Of a DNA stretch of 9,985 nucleotides, positions 1 to 5,469 are shown one piece after another (within the stretch, counting starts at the first letter, position 1; every line of letters begins with the position of its first letter). Source of the stretch: Streptosporangiaceae bacterium (GTDB lineage: Bacteria; Actinomycetota; Actinomycetes; Streptosporangiales; Streptosporangiaceae); NCBI GenBank assembly GCA_030039095.1, contig JASHQP010000609.1, positions 1 to 9,985 on the forward strand, in the 5' to 3' direction. The translations under genes and the position numbers were made by a program. The notes beneath the pieces are model-generated. The model made no database searches. It was not told where the DNA came from and worked only from the letters and a program-made list of their open reading frames with translations.

Positions 1-323
1 CCGGGCCCGCTGGCCTGCAGGCCGCCTCGCGGCCCGCGGCCACCCCCAGACGCAGCGGCGCCAGAGGTGGTGGGAGCGGGGGCGCCGGGCGGGTAGCATC
101 CGCTGGCGGCGACGCCCTGGTCAGCCCCATGCAGGGGACGATCGTGAAGATCCTCGCCGAGGATGGCCAGCAGGTGTCGGCCGGTGACACCGTGGTGGTG
201 CTCGAGGCCATGAAGATGGAGCAGCCGCTGACCGCGCACAAGGACGGCACCGTCGCCGACCTTGCCGTGCAGGTTGGCCAGACCGTGTCGTCCGGTGAGA
301 TCATCTGCCAGCTTCGGGGGTGA
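1..323 (+). CDS. Acyl-CoA carboxylase alpha subunit, C-terminal biotinyl (BCCP) domain (5' partial)
   Basis: This is the 3' end of a gene that begins before the window; the reading frame is open from base 3. The visible ~107 residues are a Gly/Ala/Arg/Pro-rich linker followed by a complete biotinyl domain. The biotinylation motif EAMKMEQ is present, with the acceptor lysine at 213-215, and SPMQGTIVK is the typical start of the biotinyl fold. In actinobacterial acetyl-/propionyl-CoA carboxylases the alpha subunit carries biotin carboxylase and BCCP in one protein: ATP-dependent carboxylation of biotin, then transfer to acyl-CoA by a separate beta subunit. The biotin carboxylase part lies outside the window, so I cannot exclude another biotin enzyme such as methylcrotonyl-CoA carboxylase. 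The nearby lpdA supports the AccA-type assignment, because I recall these genes being neighbours in Streptomyces (established knowledge, not checked here). The next gene starts 4 nt after the stop. Confidence 0.88.
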   Translation, partial: GPAGLQAASRPAATPRRSGARGGGSGGAGRVASAGGDALVSPMQGTIVKILAEDGQQVSAGDTVVVLEAMKMEQPLTAHKDGTVADLAVQVGQTVSSGEIICQLRG

Positions 324-327
324 GGCC

Positions 328-684
328 GTGCCGCATCTGCCCGGCGACCCCGGCCCGCTGCGCTGGCTGTGGTTCGCCATCGGGTTCCGGCTGCCCGCCG
401 AGAACCGCGACTGGGTGAAACACGAACTCACCGACGCGGGCTGGCGGATGCGCACCGTGGTGCGCCACCTGGCGATCATCATCCCGATCTGCGCGATCCT
501 TGTCGTCGTGCTCACCGTGGCGCTGCCAGCGCCGCTGTGGCTGGGCCTGATGATGACGGCGCTGATCCTGGCGGGCAGCGTGTTCACCGTGGCCGCGTAC
601 GCCGACGACATCCGCGCCTCCCGGCTGCGCCAGCACGGCCTGGACGTCCCCGACGACCCGGACCTGGGCCACCCTGCGCACTGA
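328..684 (+). CDS. DUF5313-like small membrane protein
   Basis: A 118-residue protein starting at GTG 328, chosen because it sits 4 nt after the carboxylase stop with a purine-rich GGGGGTGAGG just before it. The N-terminal part carries PLRWLWFAIGFRLP followed by an acidic/basic segment with WVKHEL, resembling the conserved start of the actinobacterial DUF5313 family (recalled by pattern, not searched). Two hydrophobic segments follow (about residues 48-66 and 70-91). They are separated by a short Pro-containing turn, so the protein is probably a helical hairpin in the cytoplasmic membrane. The tail is charged and Asp/Pro-rich (DVPDDPDLG). No catalytic motif is visible and the function is unknown. 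The tight spacing implies co-transcription with the carboxylase subunit. Whether it works with the carboxylase cannot be told. Confidence 0.75.
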   Translation: MPHLPGDPGPLRWLWFAIGFRLPAENRDWVKHELTDAGWRMRTVVRHLAIIIPICAILVVVLTVALPAPLWLGLMMTALILAGSVFTVAAYADDIRASRLRQHGLDVPDDPDLGHPAH

Positions 685-701
685 GTTACCCGGGGGGTAA
701 C
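685..701. terminator. Inverted repeat directly after the DUF5313 stop codon
   Basis: A perfect 7-bp inverted repeat, GTTACCC / GGGTAAC, with a 3-base loop begins at the base following the TGA of the DUF5313-like gene. It could form the first hairpin of a compound terminator. There is no U-tract, as is common in high-GC actinobacteria. It could instead be a protein-binding palindrome. Confidence 0.45.
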
Positions 702-718
702 CCCCGGACTCCCAGACC

Positions 719-737
719 GGAGGGGCTTCGCCCCTCC
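719..737. terminator. Strong GC-rich hairpin, probable terminator
   Basis: A perfect 8-bp stem, GGAGGGGC / GCCCCTCC, closes on a 3-base TTC loop. It lies 34 bp after the DUF5313-like stop codon and between two convergent transcription units. It has no T-run. Position and stability make it the best terminator candidate for the left-hand operon. Confidence 0.65.
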
Positions 738-762
738 CGGACCCTCCCCTGCCGTCTCTTCG

Positions 763-777
763 GGCCGACCTTCGGCC
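763..777. terminator. Third hairpin in the convergent intergenic region
   Basis: A 6-bp inverted repeat, GGCCGA / TCGGCC, with a 3-base loop. An alternative pairing of GGGCC (762-766) with GGCCC (778-782) would enclose it. It is likely part of the same terminator cluster and is weaker on its own. Confidence 0.35.
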
Positions 778-820
778 GGCCCTCGGAGCCGGCACACGCC
801 GCTCCCGCCAGACCATCCGC

Positions 821-842
821 CGCCGGCCCGGGAGGGCCGGTG
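821..842. terminator. Hairpin downstream of lpdA, probable terminator
   Basis: The stem CCGGCCC / GGGCCGG (823-829 with 834-840) is extended by one G-T and one C-G pair to about 9 bp around a GGGA loop. It lies about 55 bp past the lpdA stop on the minus strand. It is the most likely stop signal for leftward lpdA transcription and may also serve the rightward operon. Confidence 0.55.
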
Positions 843-896
843 CACGACCCGCGCTGCCGCGCCACCTCGCTCCGCCCGAGCCGCGCCCCGCCAAGC

Positions 897-2348
897 TCAG
901 TGGTATCCGGGCTGCATGAGGCGGCGGGCTGCCTCGGTCATGCTGCCGGACAGGCTCGGGTACACGGCGAACGTGTGCGCCATCTCGTCGACGGTGACGT
1001 GCTGCTCCACGGCCAGCGACACGGCAAGGATCAGCTCGCTGGCACGCGGCGCGACGACAACGCCGCCGAGCACGACACCGCTGCTCCGGCGGGCGAACAG
1101 CTTGACGAAGCCATCGCGGAAGCCCTGCATCTTCGCGCGCGCGTTCGTGGCCAGCGGCAGCTTGACCGTGAGCGCGTCCGCCACACCGGCCTCGATGGCC
1201 TGCTGGGCAGGACCGACCCGGGGGGACGGCCCATCCAAACCCCCCTGCAGGCCGACCGAGGCGATCTCGGGCTCGGTGAACACCGTCATGGCGACGTGGC
1301 TGAGATGCAGCGGCTGCACCGCCTCGCCGAGCACGTGCCACATCGCGATCCGCCCCTGCATGGCCGCGACCGAGGCGAGCATCTGCACGCCGGTGCAGTC
1401 TCCCGCCGCGTAGACGCCGGGCACCAGGCTCCGCGACACCCGGTCCACGGGGATGAACCCGCCCTTGTCCAGGGTGATCCCGGCCTGTTCCAGGCCGAGC
1501 CCGCCGGTGTTGGGGACCATCCCGACGGTCAGCAGGCAGTGCGAGCCATGCAGGGTCCTGCCGTCCTCGAGGGCCACGGCGACCCCGTCGGCGTCACGGC
1601 GTGCGGACACCGCCCGGGACCGGCCGAGCACGGTCATTCCGAAGCGCCCGAACACCTCCTCGACGACCATGGCCGCATCCGCGTCCTGCTGCGGGAGGAC
1701 ACGGCTGCGGGAGGAGACCAGGGTGACCTTTGAGCCCAGGGCCTGGTAGGCGCCGGCGAACTCCGCCCCGGTCACCCCGGAGCCGATCACGATCAACTCC
1801 GGCGGCAGCTCGTCCAGATCGTAGAGCTGCCGGCAGGTCAGGATGCGCTCGCCGTCCGGCACCGCGCCGGGCAGCACCCGGGGGCGGGCGCCGGTCGCCA
1901 CGAGCACGGCGTCGGCGCTGAGCTCGGTGTCCCCGACGGCGACCGTGTGCGGGCCGGTCAGCCGCCCGGGACCCGATATGACCTCGACACCCTCGGCCGC
2001 CAGCCGCTGGGCCACGTCCCCTGACTGCGCCTGGGCCAGCCCTTTGACCCTCGAGTACAGCCGCGCCGCGTCGACGGTGGCCAGCGCCGTGCCGCGGGGG
2101 GCCGGTCCGGGACCCGGCCCGGCTTCCGGCCGGATGCCCAGCGCGGCCGCCCCCCCGAGCGCGGCCATCATGCCCGAGGTGGCAATCAGCGTCTTGGACG
2201 GCACGCAGTCGGTCAGCACGCAGGCGCCGCCGAGCCCGTCGGTGTCCACTACCGTCACATCGGCGCCGAGCTGGGCAGCGACCAGAGCCGCCTCATAGCC
2301 CCCCGGACCGCCGCCGATGATGACAATCTTCGCGCGCGGCTGGCTCAC
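897..2348 (-). CDS. lpdA: NAD(P)H-quinone dehydrogenase / flavoprotein disulfide reductase LpdA
   Basis: A 483-residue FAD enzyme of the pyridine nucleotide-disulfide reductase family. The start is GTG 2348, giving VSQPRAKIVIIGGGPGG; the open frame runs further upstream but that part is low-complexity. The GGGPGGYEAA dinucleotide fold binds FAD. GGACVLTDCVPSKT (residues 40-53) is the redox segment, IVIGSGVTGAEF the NAD(P)H-binding Rossmann motif, and YAAGDCTG the second FAD contact. The C-terminal dimer domain ends in AVYPSLSGSMTEAARRL. It closely resembles M. tuberculosis LpdA (Rv3303c), known as an NAD(P)H-dependent quinone reductase rather than a lipoamide dehydrogenase. As in that protein, the His-Glu pair of true disulfide reductases is missing (Tyr463, Gly468). 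Unlike Rv3303c as I recall it, both cysteines of CxxxxC are present (Cys43, Cys48). A Pro/Gly-rich insert covers residues 74-86. It is divergent from the cyclotransferase gene. Confidence 0.92.
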   Translation of the reverse strand: MSQPRAKIVIIGGGPGGYEAALVAAQLGADVTVVDTDGLGGACVLTDCVPSKTLIATSGMMAALGGAAALGIRPEAGPGPGPAPRGTALATVDAARLYSRVKGLAQAQSGDVAQRLAAEGVEVISGPGRLTGPHTVAVGDTELSADAVLVATGARPRVLPGAVPDGERILTCRQLYDLDELPPELIVIGSGVTGAEFAGAYQALGSKVTLVSSRSRVLPQQDADAAMVVEEVFGRFGMTVLGRSRAVSARRDADGVAVALEDGRTLHGSHCLLTVGMVPNTGGLGLEQAGITLDKGGFIPVDRVSRSLVPGVYAAGDCTGVQMLASVAAMQGRIAMWHVLGEAVQPLHLSHVAMTVFTEPEIASVGLQGGLDGPSPRVGPAQQAIEAGVADALTVKLPLATNARAKMQGFRDGFVKLFARRSSGVVLGGVVVAPRASELILAVSLAVEQHVTVDEMAHTFAVYPSLSGSMTEAARRLMQPGYH

Positions 2349-2452
2349 GATGACCCATTCTGGCCTATCGGCCCGCGCGGAGTCCGCCCGGTGCCGGCTA
2401 CGCACGGTGAGATCGCTACGCCGGGCGCTTGCGCACCGTACGCTGGTCATCC

Positions 2453-2893
2453 GTGTCGATGTACGCGGCGTACGGCAGCAACATGGATCCGGCCCAGATG
2501 GCCGGGCGCTGCCCGCACTCCCCGCAGCGCGGCAGCGGCTGGATCGAGGGCTGGCGGCTGGCGTTCGGCGGCGAAGACATCGGCTGGGAGGGTGCCCTGG
2601 CCACGGTCGTGGAGGAACCAGGCGAGCGGGTCTTCGCCGTCCTCTACGAGCTCTCGGCATCCGACGAGCAGGCGCTAGACCAGTGGGATGGCGCGAGCCT
2701 CGACTACTACCGGAAGATCAGGGTGCGAGTGGCGACCCTGGACGGCGACGTGGTCGCGTGGCTGTACGTGCTGAACGCCTACGAGGGCGGTCTGCCCGCA
2801 GCCCGCTATCTGGGCATCATCGCCGACGCGGCCGAGGCCGCCGGCGCGCCCGACGACTACGTCACGGCGCTGCGGGAACGGCCCTGCGCCTAG
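2453..2893 (+). CDS. Gamma-glutamylcyclotransferase-like protein (GGCT/AIG2 fold)
   Basis: A 146-residue protein starting at GTG 2453 (VSMYAAYGSNM); ATG 2459 is two codons later and also possible. The YxxYGSNM motif at residues 4-11 is the substrate-binding hallmark of the gamma-glutamylcyclotransferase fold. GWRLAFGGE, the GALATV strand and LDQWDG...YYRKIRV follow in family order. The family releases 5-oxoproline from gamma-glutamyl amino acids or amides in the cytosol. The position of the catalytic glutamate (Glu98 of human GGCT, motif LDEQEG) is Asp79 here, so activity could be altered. A TACGCT -10-like hexamer at 2439-2444 with no clear Shine-Dalgarno hints at a short or absent leader. 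It is divergent from lpdA with a 104-bp gap. The substrate is unknown. Confidence 0.85.
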   Translation: MSMYAAYGSNMDPAQMAGRCPHSPQRGSGWIEGWRLAFGGEDIGWEGALATVVEEPGERVFAVLYELSASDEQALDQWDGASLDYYRKIRVRVATLDGDVVAWLYVLNAYEGGLPAARYLGIIADAAEAAGAPDDYVTALRERPCA

Positions 2894-3044
2894 CCGTGTC
2901 CCGTAATTCCCGGACGGTTCCGGTTACTGGCCGGACAGCTACGCGGCCGGGGTAAATGCGGCGCGCCGAAAAGCGGTACTGCTCGAGCCGGAACTCGCCG
3001 CCCCGGCCGAAACCCCCGACTCCCGCAAACCGAAAGCGGCCAAA

Positions 3045-3058
3045 CCCGGCATTCCGGG
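3045..3058. terminator. Small hairpin in the convergent region
   Basis: CCCGG / CCGGG forms a perfect 5-bp stem with a CATT loop. It lies about 150 bp past the cyclotransferase stop and 190 bp past the PH-gene stop. It is a weak terminator candidate, supported only by its position between convergent genes. Confidence 0.25.
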
Positions 3059-3091
3059 CGTCTCCATGAGAGCGGCCCGCGCGGTCGGATA

Positions 3092-3146
3092 GTGTCGCCG
3101 GCCCGCCGCTGTCGTCCTGTTGGTGTCGCCGGCTCGTTGACACCAA
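3092..3146. repeat. Direct repeat plus overlapping inverted repeat
   Basis: The 11-mer GTGTCGCCGGC occurs at 3092-3102 and 3123-3133, 31 bp apart. The second copy overlaps an inverted repeat TTGGTGTC (3120-3127) / GACACCAA (3139-3146) with an 11-nt spacer. It could be a protein-binding site or a terminator stem. No adjacent promoter is evident. Confidence 0.4.
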
Positions 3147-3244
3147 TGCTCGTCCCTGGCGGGCGGCCACCACGGCGCCCGTGTGGCTTACCGGAGAGCC
3201 CGGGCCAGAGCACACGGCCGCCAAGATCTACAGGACGAGCGCCG

Positions 3245-4069
3245 TCAGCGGAACAGCGTGATCACAAGAATGAGCGCGATGCCGGGCACGATGATCGCCA
3301 GTGCCGGCTGCCAGGACCAGCGGACGATCCGCGGGCCCGCGGCCACTCCCTGTTCCCGCGCCTCCTTGGCCATCTCGTCCAGCTGCGTGGCCATGATCTT
3401 GGCCGCGCTCTGCTTCGAGATCTTCTCCGTGGAGTTCTGCGGCATGCCGTACGTCGTCAGGGTCGAGCGCGGCAGCCGCCTGCGGTCGTTGCCCTGGGCC
3501 ATCAGCTGCTGCCGCATCCGGTTCCGGCGCTGGGCGTACAGCGCCCAGCTATAGATGATCTTTCCCCGCCTGGCGCCCGGCTCCTGCACGCAGTGCACCT
3601 GGACGGACTCCCTCAGGTCCACGGCGACCACGGATCCCCAGGGAATCCGGTGATCGCGGAGCGGGTTCCGCACGGTGATCGCGGCGGAGTCGGTGACCAC
3701 CCGGGGCCACAGCGCGCACGCGTAGACCAGGCCGGTGATGAAGAACAGGGTCACGGCGATCTCGGCGGCCAGGTGGTTGCGGCCCGATATCAGGATGTCC
3801 AGCAGGCACGCCGCCGCGAAGATCAGCCAGGCCCACCAGGCGACGAGCGCGCCGGGGAGACGGAAGGTCTTGTGCTCCGGCTGGGAGACGGCGGTGGCGG
3901 CAGGCTGCGTGCTCTGCGCGGCGGCGGTCTTCGGCCCGGTCTGCGGCGGGTTGCCGGGCAGCGGCATGGCCGGCCCGCCAGGCTTCGAAGCAGCGATCGC
4001 CTGCCCGGCGAGGTGCCCGTTCGCTCTGCCGTTCGGCAGTTCCGCGCCCTGCCCTTGCTCCGGCTGCAT
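3245..4069 (-). CDS. PH domain-containing membrane protein
   Basis: A 274-residue protein. The start at ATG 4069 (MQPEQGQGAELPN) is chosen for its GGGAG Shine-Dalgarno at 4079-4083, 9 nt upstream; an ATG at 4144 is in frame but poorly placed. Residues 1-66 are a Pro/Gln/Ala/Thr-rich, probably disordered cytoplasmic tail. Two membrane segments follow (about 75-94 and 101-121). Next comes a segment with VVTDSAAITVRNPLRDHRIPWGSVVAVDL, the strand pattern of bacterial PH-like domains (bPH family), in which a conserved Trp follows a beta-strand. A charged linker rich in Gln/Arg/Lys leads to a third hydrophobic helix at the C-terminus (about 254-273). The function is unknown; related actinobacterial proteins are annotated only as PH domain proteins. 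It is last in a leftward series after the amidohydrolase (125-bp gap), so read-through is possible. Confidence 0.72.
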   Translation of the reverse strand: MQPEQGQGAELPNGRANGHLAGQAIAASKPGGPAMPLPGNPPQTGPKTAAAQSTQPAATAVSQPEHKTFRLPGALVAWWAWLIFAAACLLDILISGRNHLAAEIAVTLFFITGLVYACALWPRVVTDSAAITVRNPLRDHRIPWGSVVAVDLRESVQVHCVQEPGARRGKIIYSWALYAQRRNRMRQQLMAQGNDRRRLPRSTLTTYGMPQNSTEKISKQSAAKIMATQLDEMAKEAREQGVAAGPRIVRWSWQPALAIIVPGIALILVITLFR

Positions 4070-4194
4070 ACGGATGCACTCCCGTGGGATAGAGGTCGTG
4101 GGAGCCTGGCTGTGGCTCTTTCGACAGCGTGGGACCCACCACACCGTATGTCCTACTGTAGGCGCAGCGCGCGGGTGGTGCCGATGAGTGCCGG
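4070..4194 (-). promoter_or_regulatory. Upstream region of the PH-domain gene with three CGTGGGA copies
   Basis: CGTGGGA (TCCCACG on the gene's strand) occurs at 4083-4089, 4097-4103 and 4128-4134. The last copy overlaps a small palindrome, GTGGG-A-CCCAC (4129-4139). The copy nearest the gene abuts the Shine-Dalgarno. This could be a repressor-binding array, but copies are short and irregularly spaced. I see no clear -10/-35 pair. Confidence 0.25.
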
Positions 4195-5469
4195 TCAGGC
4201 GCGGGCTACGCCGGGCATTGGCTCGGGGGCCGAGGGGCCGCTGCCCATCGCGGTCAGCGCGGTAGCCGACATGAGCTTGACGCCGATCCCGATCGCCCGC
4301 TCGTCAACGTCGAACGTGGGCTGGTGGATGTCGAAATCGTCACCCGACCCCGGCCTCCTGGTGCCGAGCCTGGCCAGAGCGCCGGGAATCGACTCGAGGT
4401 ACCAGGCGAAGTCCTCCCCGCCCAGGCTCTGGGGAGCCGACACCACGCTGTCGGTGCCGAGCACCCGGTCGGCGGCGGCCTCGACCATGGCCGTCGAGAT
4501 GGCCTCGTTCACCGTCGGCGGGACATTCCGTATATAGGTGACGTCGGCGACAACCCCGTAGGCGCTGGCCACCGAGTCGACCAGCGCCTTGAGCAGGTCG
4601 GGTGCCTGATGCCAGGCTTCGTCGTCCAGGCAGCGCACGGTTCCCTCGACGATGCCGTCATCTGGGATCGCGTTGGCCGCCGCACCCGCGTCGACCCGGC
4701 CCCAGACCAGGCTGAGGCTGGATCTCGGGTCCACCCTGCGGGACAGCGCCGCCGGCAGCTCCGTGATGATCTTGCCAAGCGCATAGACGAGGTCGGCGGT
4801 GAGATGCGGGCGCGCCGTGTGCCCGCCCGGGCCGGTGACCCGGACAGAGATCTTGTCGCACGCCGCGGTGATCGCGCCGACCCGGGTCCCGATCTTGCCG
4901 ACGTCCAGCCGCGGGTCGCAGTGCAGGGCGAAGACGCGGTCGACCGACGCGATCCCCCCGGCCGCGAGCACATCCAGCGCGCCGCACGGCACCTCTTCGG
5001 CCGGCTGGAAAATCAGCCTGACCCGGCCGGGAAGCGCCCCGGCCGCCGCCGCGCGAGCCAGGAACAGGCCGGTGCCGAGCAGCACCGTGGTGTGCACGTC
5101 ATGCCCGCAGGCATGGCAGGCATTGGGGACCGTTGACCGGTAGGGGACGTTCTTCTCGTCGCTGAGCGGCAGCGCGTCCAGGTCGGCCCGCAGGCCCACC
5201 ACCGGCTCGGTGCCGACCCTGGAGGGCGAGCCCTCCAGGCCTCCCCGGTCGACGTTGGGCCCAATGTCCACGAGCAGGCCGGTGCCCTTGGGCAGGACCC
5301 TCGGATGCAGGCCGGCGGCCTCGAGCCTGAGCTTGATCCGGCGTGTCGTCCGGTGTTCGTGGTAACCGATCTCAGGATGGGCGTGCAGGTCGCGCCGGAA
5401 GTCGACGAGTTCGGCCTGGTGCCCGGCTAGGAACGCGTCGAGCTCACCCTCGAGGTCATGTTCGGCCAT
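4195..5469 (-). CDS. M20D family amidohydrolase / metallopeptidase
   Basis: A 424-residue cytosolic zinc hydrolase. The start at ATG 5469 (MAEHDLEGELDAF) is preceded by GGGGGAGG; the open frame extends to 5715 but that part overlaps the upstream gene. RRDLHAHPEIGYHE (residues 25-38) is the classic opening of the family. Metal ligands and catalytic residues are all present: Cys121 and His123 in HACGHDVHT, the QPAEE pair (Glu158, Glu159), His183 in ALHCDP, GGEDF (350-354) and His382 in HQPTFDVDE. The GGHTARP dimerisation-domain motif is also seen. Members hydrolyse N-acyl amino acids, indole-3-acetyl amino acids, hippurate or aminobenzoyl-glutamate; the substrate cannot be read from sequence. 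The short Cys-containing ligand motif is the M20D signature, which argues against M20A peptidases such as DapE. Its start overlaps the end of the YbdK-like ligase by 14 nt, implying coupled translation. Confidence 0.92.
   Translation of the reverse strand: MAEHDLEGELDAFLAGHQAELVDFRRDLHAHPEIGYHEHRTTRRIKLRLEAAGLHPRVLPKGTGLLVDIGPNVDRGGLEGSPSRVGTEPVVGLRADLDALPLSDEKNVPYRSTVPNACHACGHDVHTTVLLGTGLFLARAAAAGALPGRVRLIFQPAEEVPCGALDVLAAGGIASVDRVFALHCDPRLDVGKIGTRVGAITAACDKISVRVTGPGGHTARPHLTADLVYALGKIITELPAALSRRVDPRSSLSLVWGRVDAGAAANAIPDDGIVEGTVRCLDDEAWHQAPDLLKALVDSVASAYGVVADVTYIRNVPPTVNEAISTAMVEAAADRVLGTDSVVSAPQSLGGEDFAWYLESIPGALARLGTRRPGSGDDFDIHQPTFDVDERAIGIGVKLMSATALTAMGSGPSAPEPMPGVARA

Larger units (their letters stand above)
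2894..3244. other. 351-bp convergent intergenic region without a gene
   Basis: The region lies between the 3' ends of the cyclotransferase and PH-domain genes. I see no convincing coding frame. The open frames here are rich in Arg/Gly/Pro and lack conserved motifs, and I see no tRNA fold. It holds a GGCCG/CGGCC repeat (2929-2948), a CCCGG/CCGGG hairpin (3045-3058), an 11-bp direct repeat (3092 and 3123) and an 8-bp inverted repeat (3120-3146). The hairpins could end transcription from either side. Confidence 0.6.

Noticed and set aside
301..1341. Long minus-strand open frame over the carboxylase end, DUF5313 gene and lpdA tail
   Set aside because: Arg/Ala/Gly-rich translation without motifs, lying antisense or out of frame to genes with clear family motifs; typical of high-GC DNA.
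369..1733. Long plus-strand open frame across DUF5313 and lpdA
   Set aside because: Out of frame with the DUF5313-like gene and antisense to lpdA; composition is low-complexity and it crosses the hairpin cluster.
2349..2660. N-terminal extension of lpdA in the same frame
   Set aside because: Extension is Arg/Pro/Ser-rich and overlaps the cyclotransferase coding region on the other strand; the FAD-binding motif begins 10 residues after the GTG at 2348, as expected for the family.
3092..4537. Plus-strand 481-codon open frame
   Set aside because: Antisense to the PH-domain and amidohydrolase genes, no recognisable domain, composition of a shadow frame.
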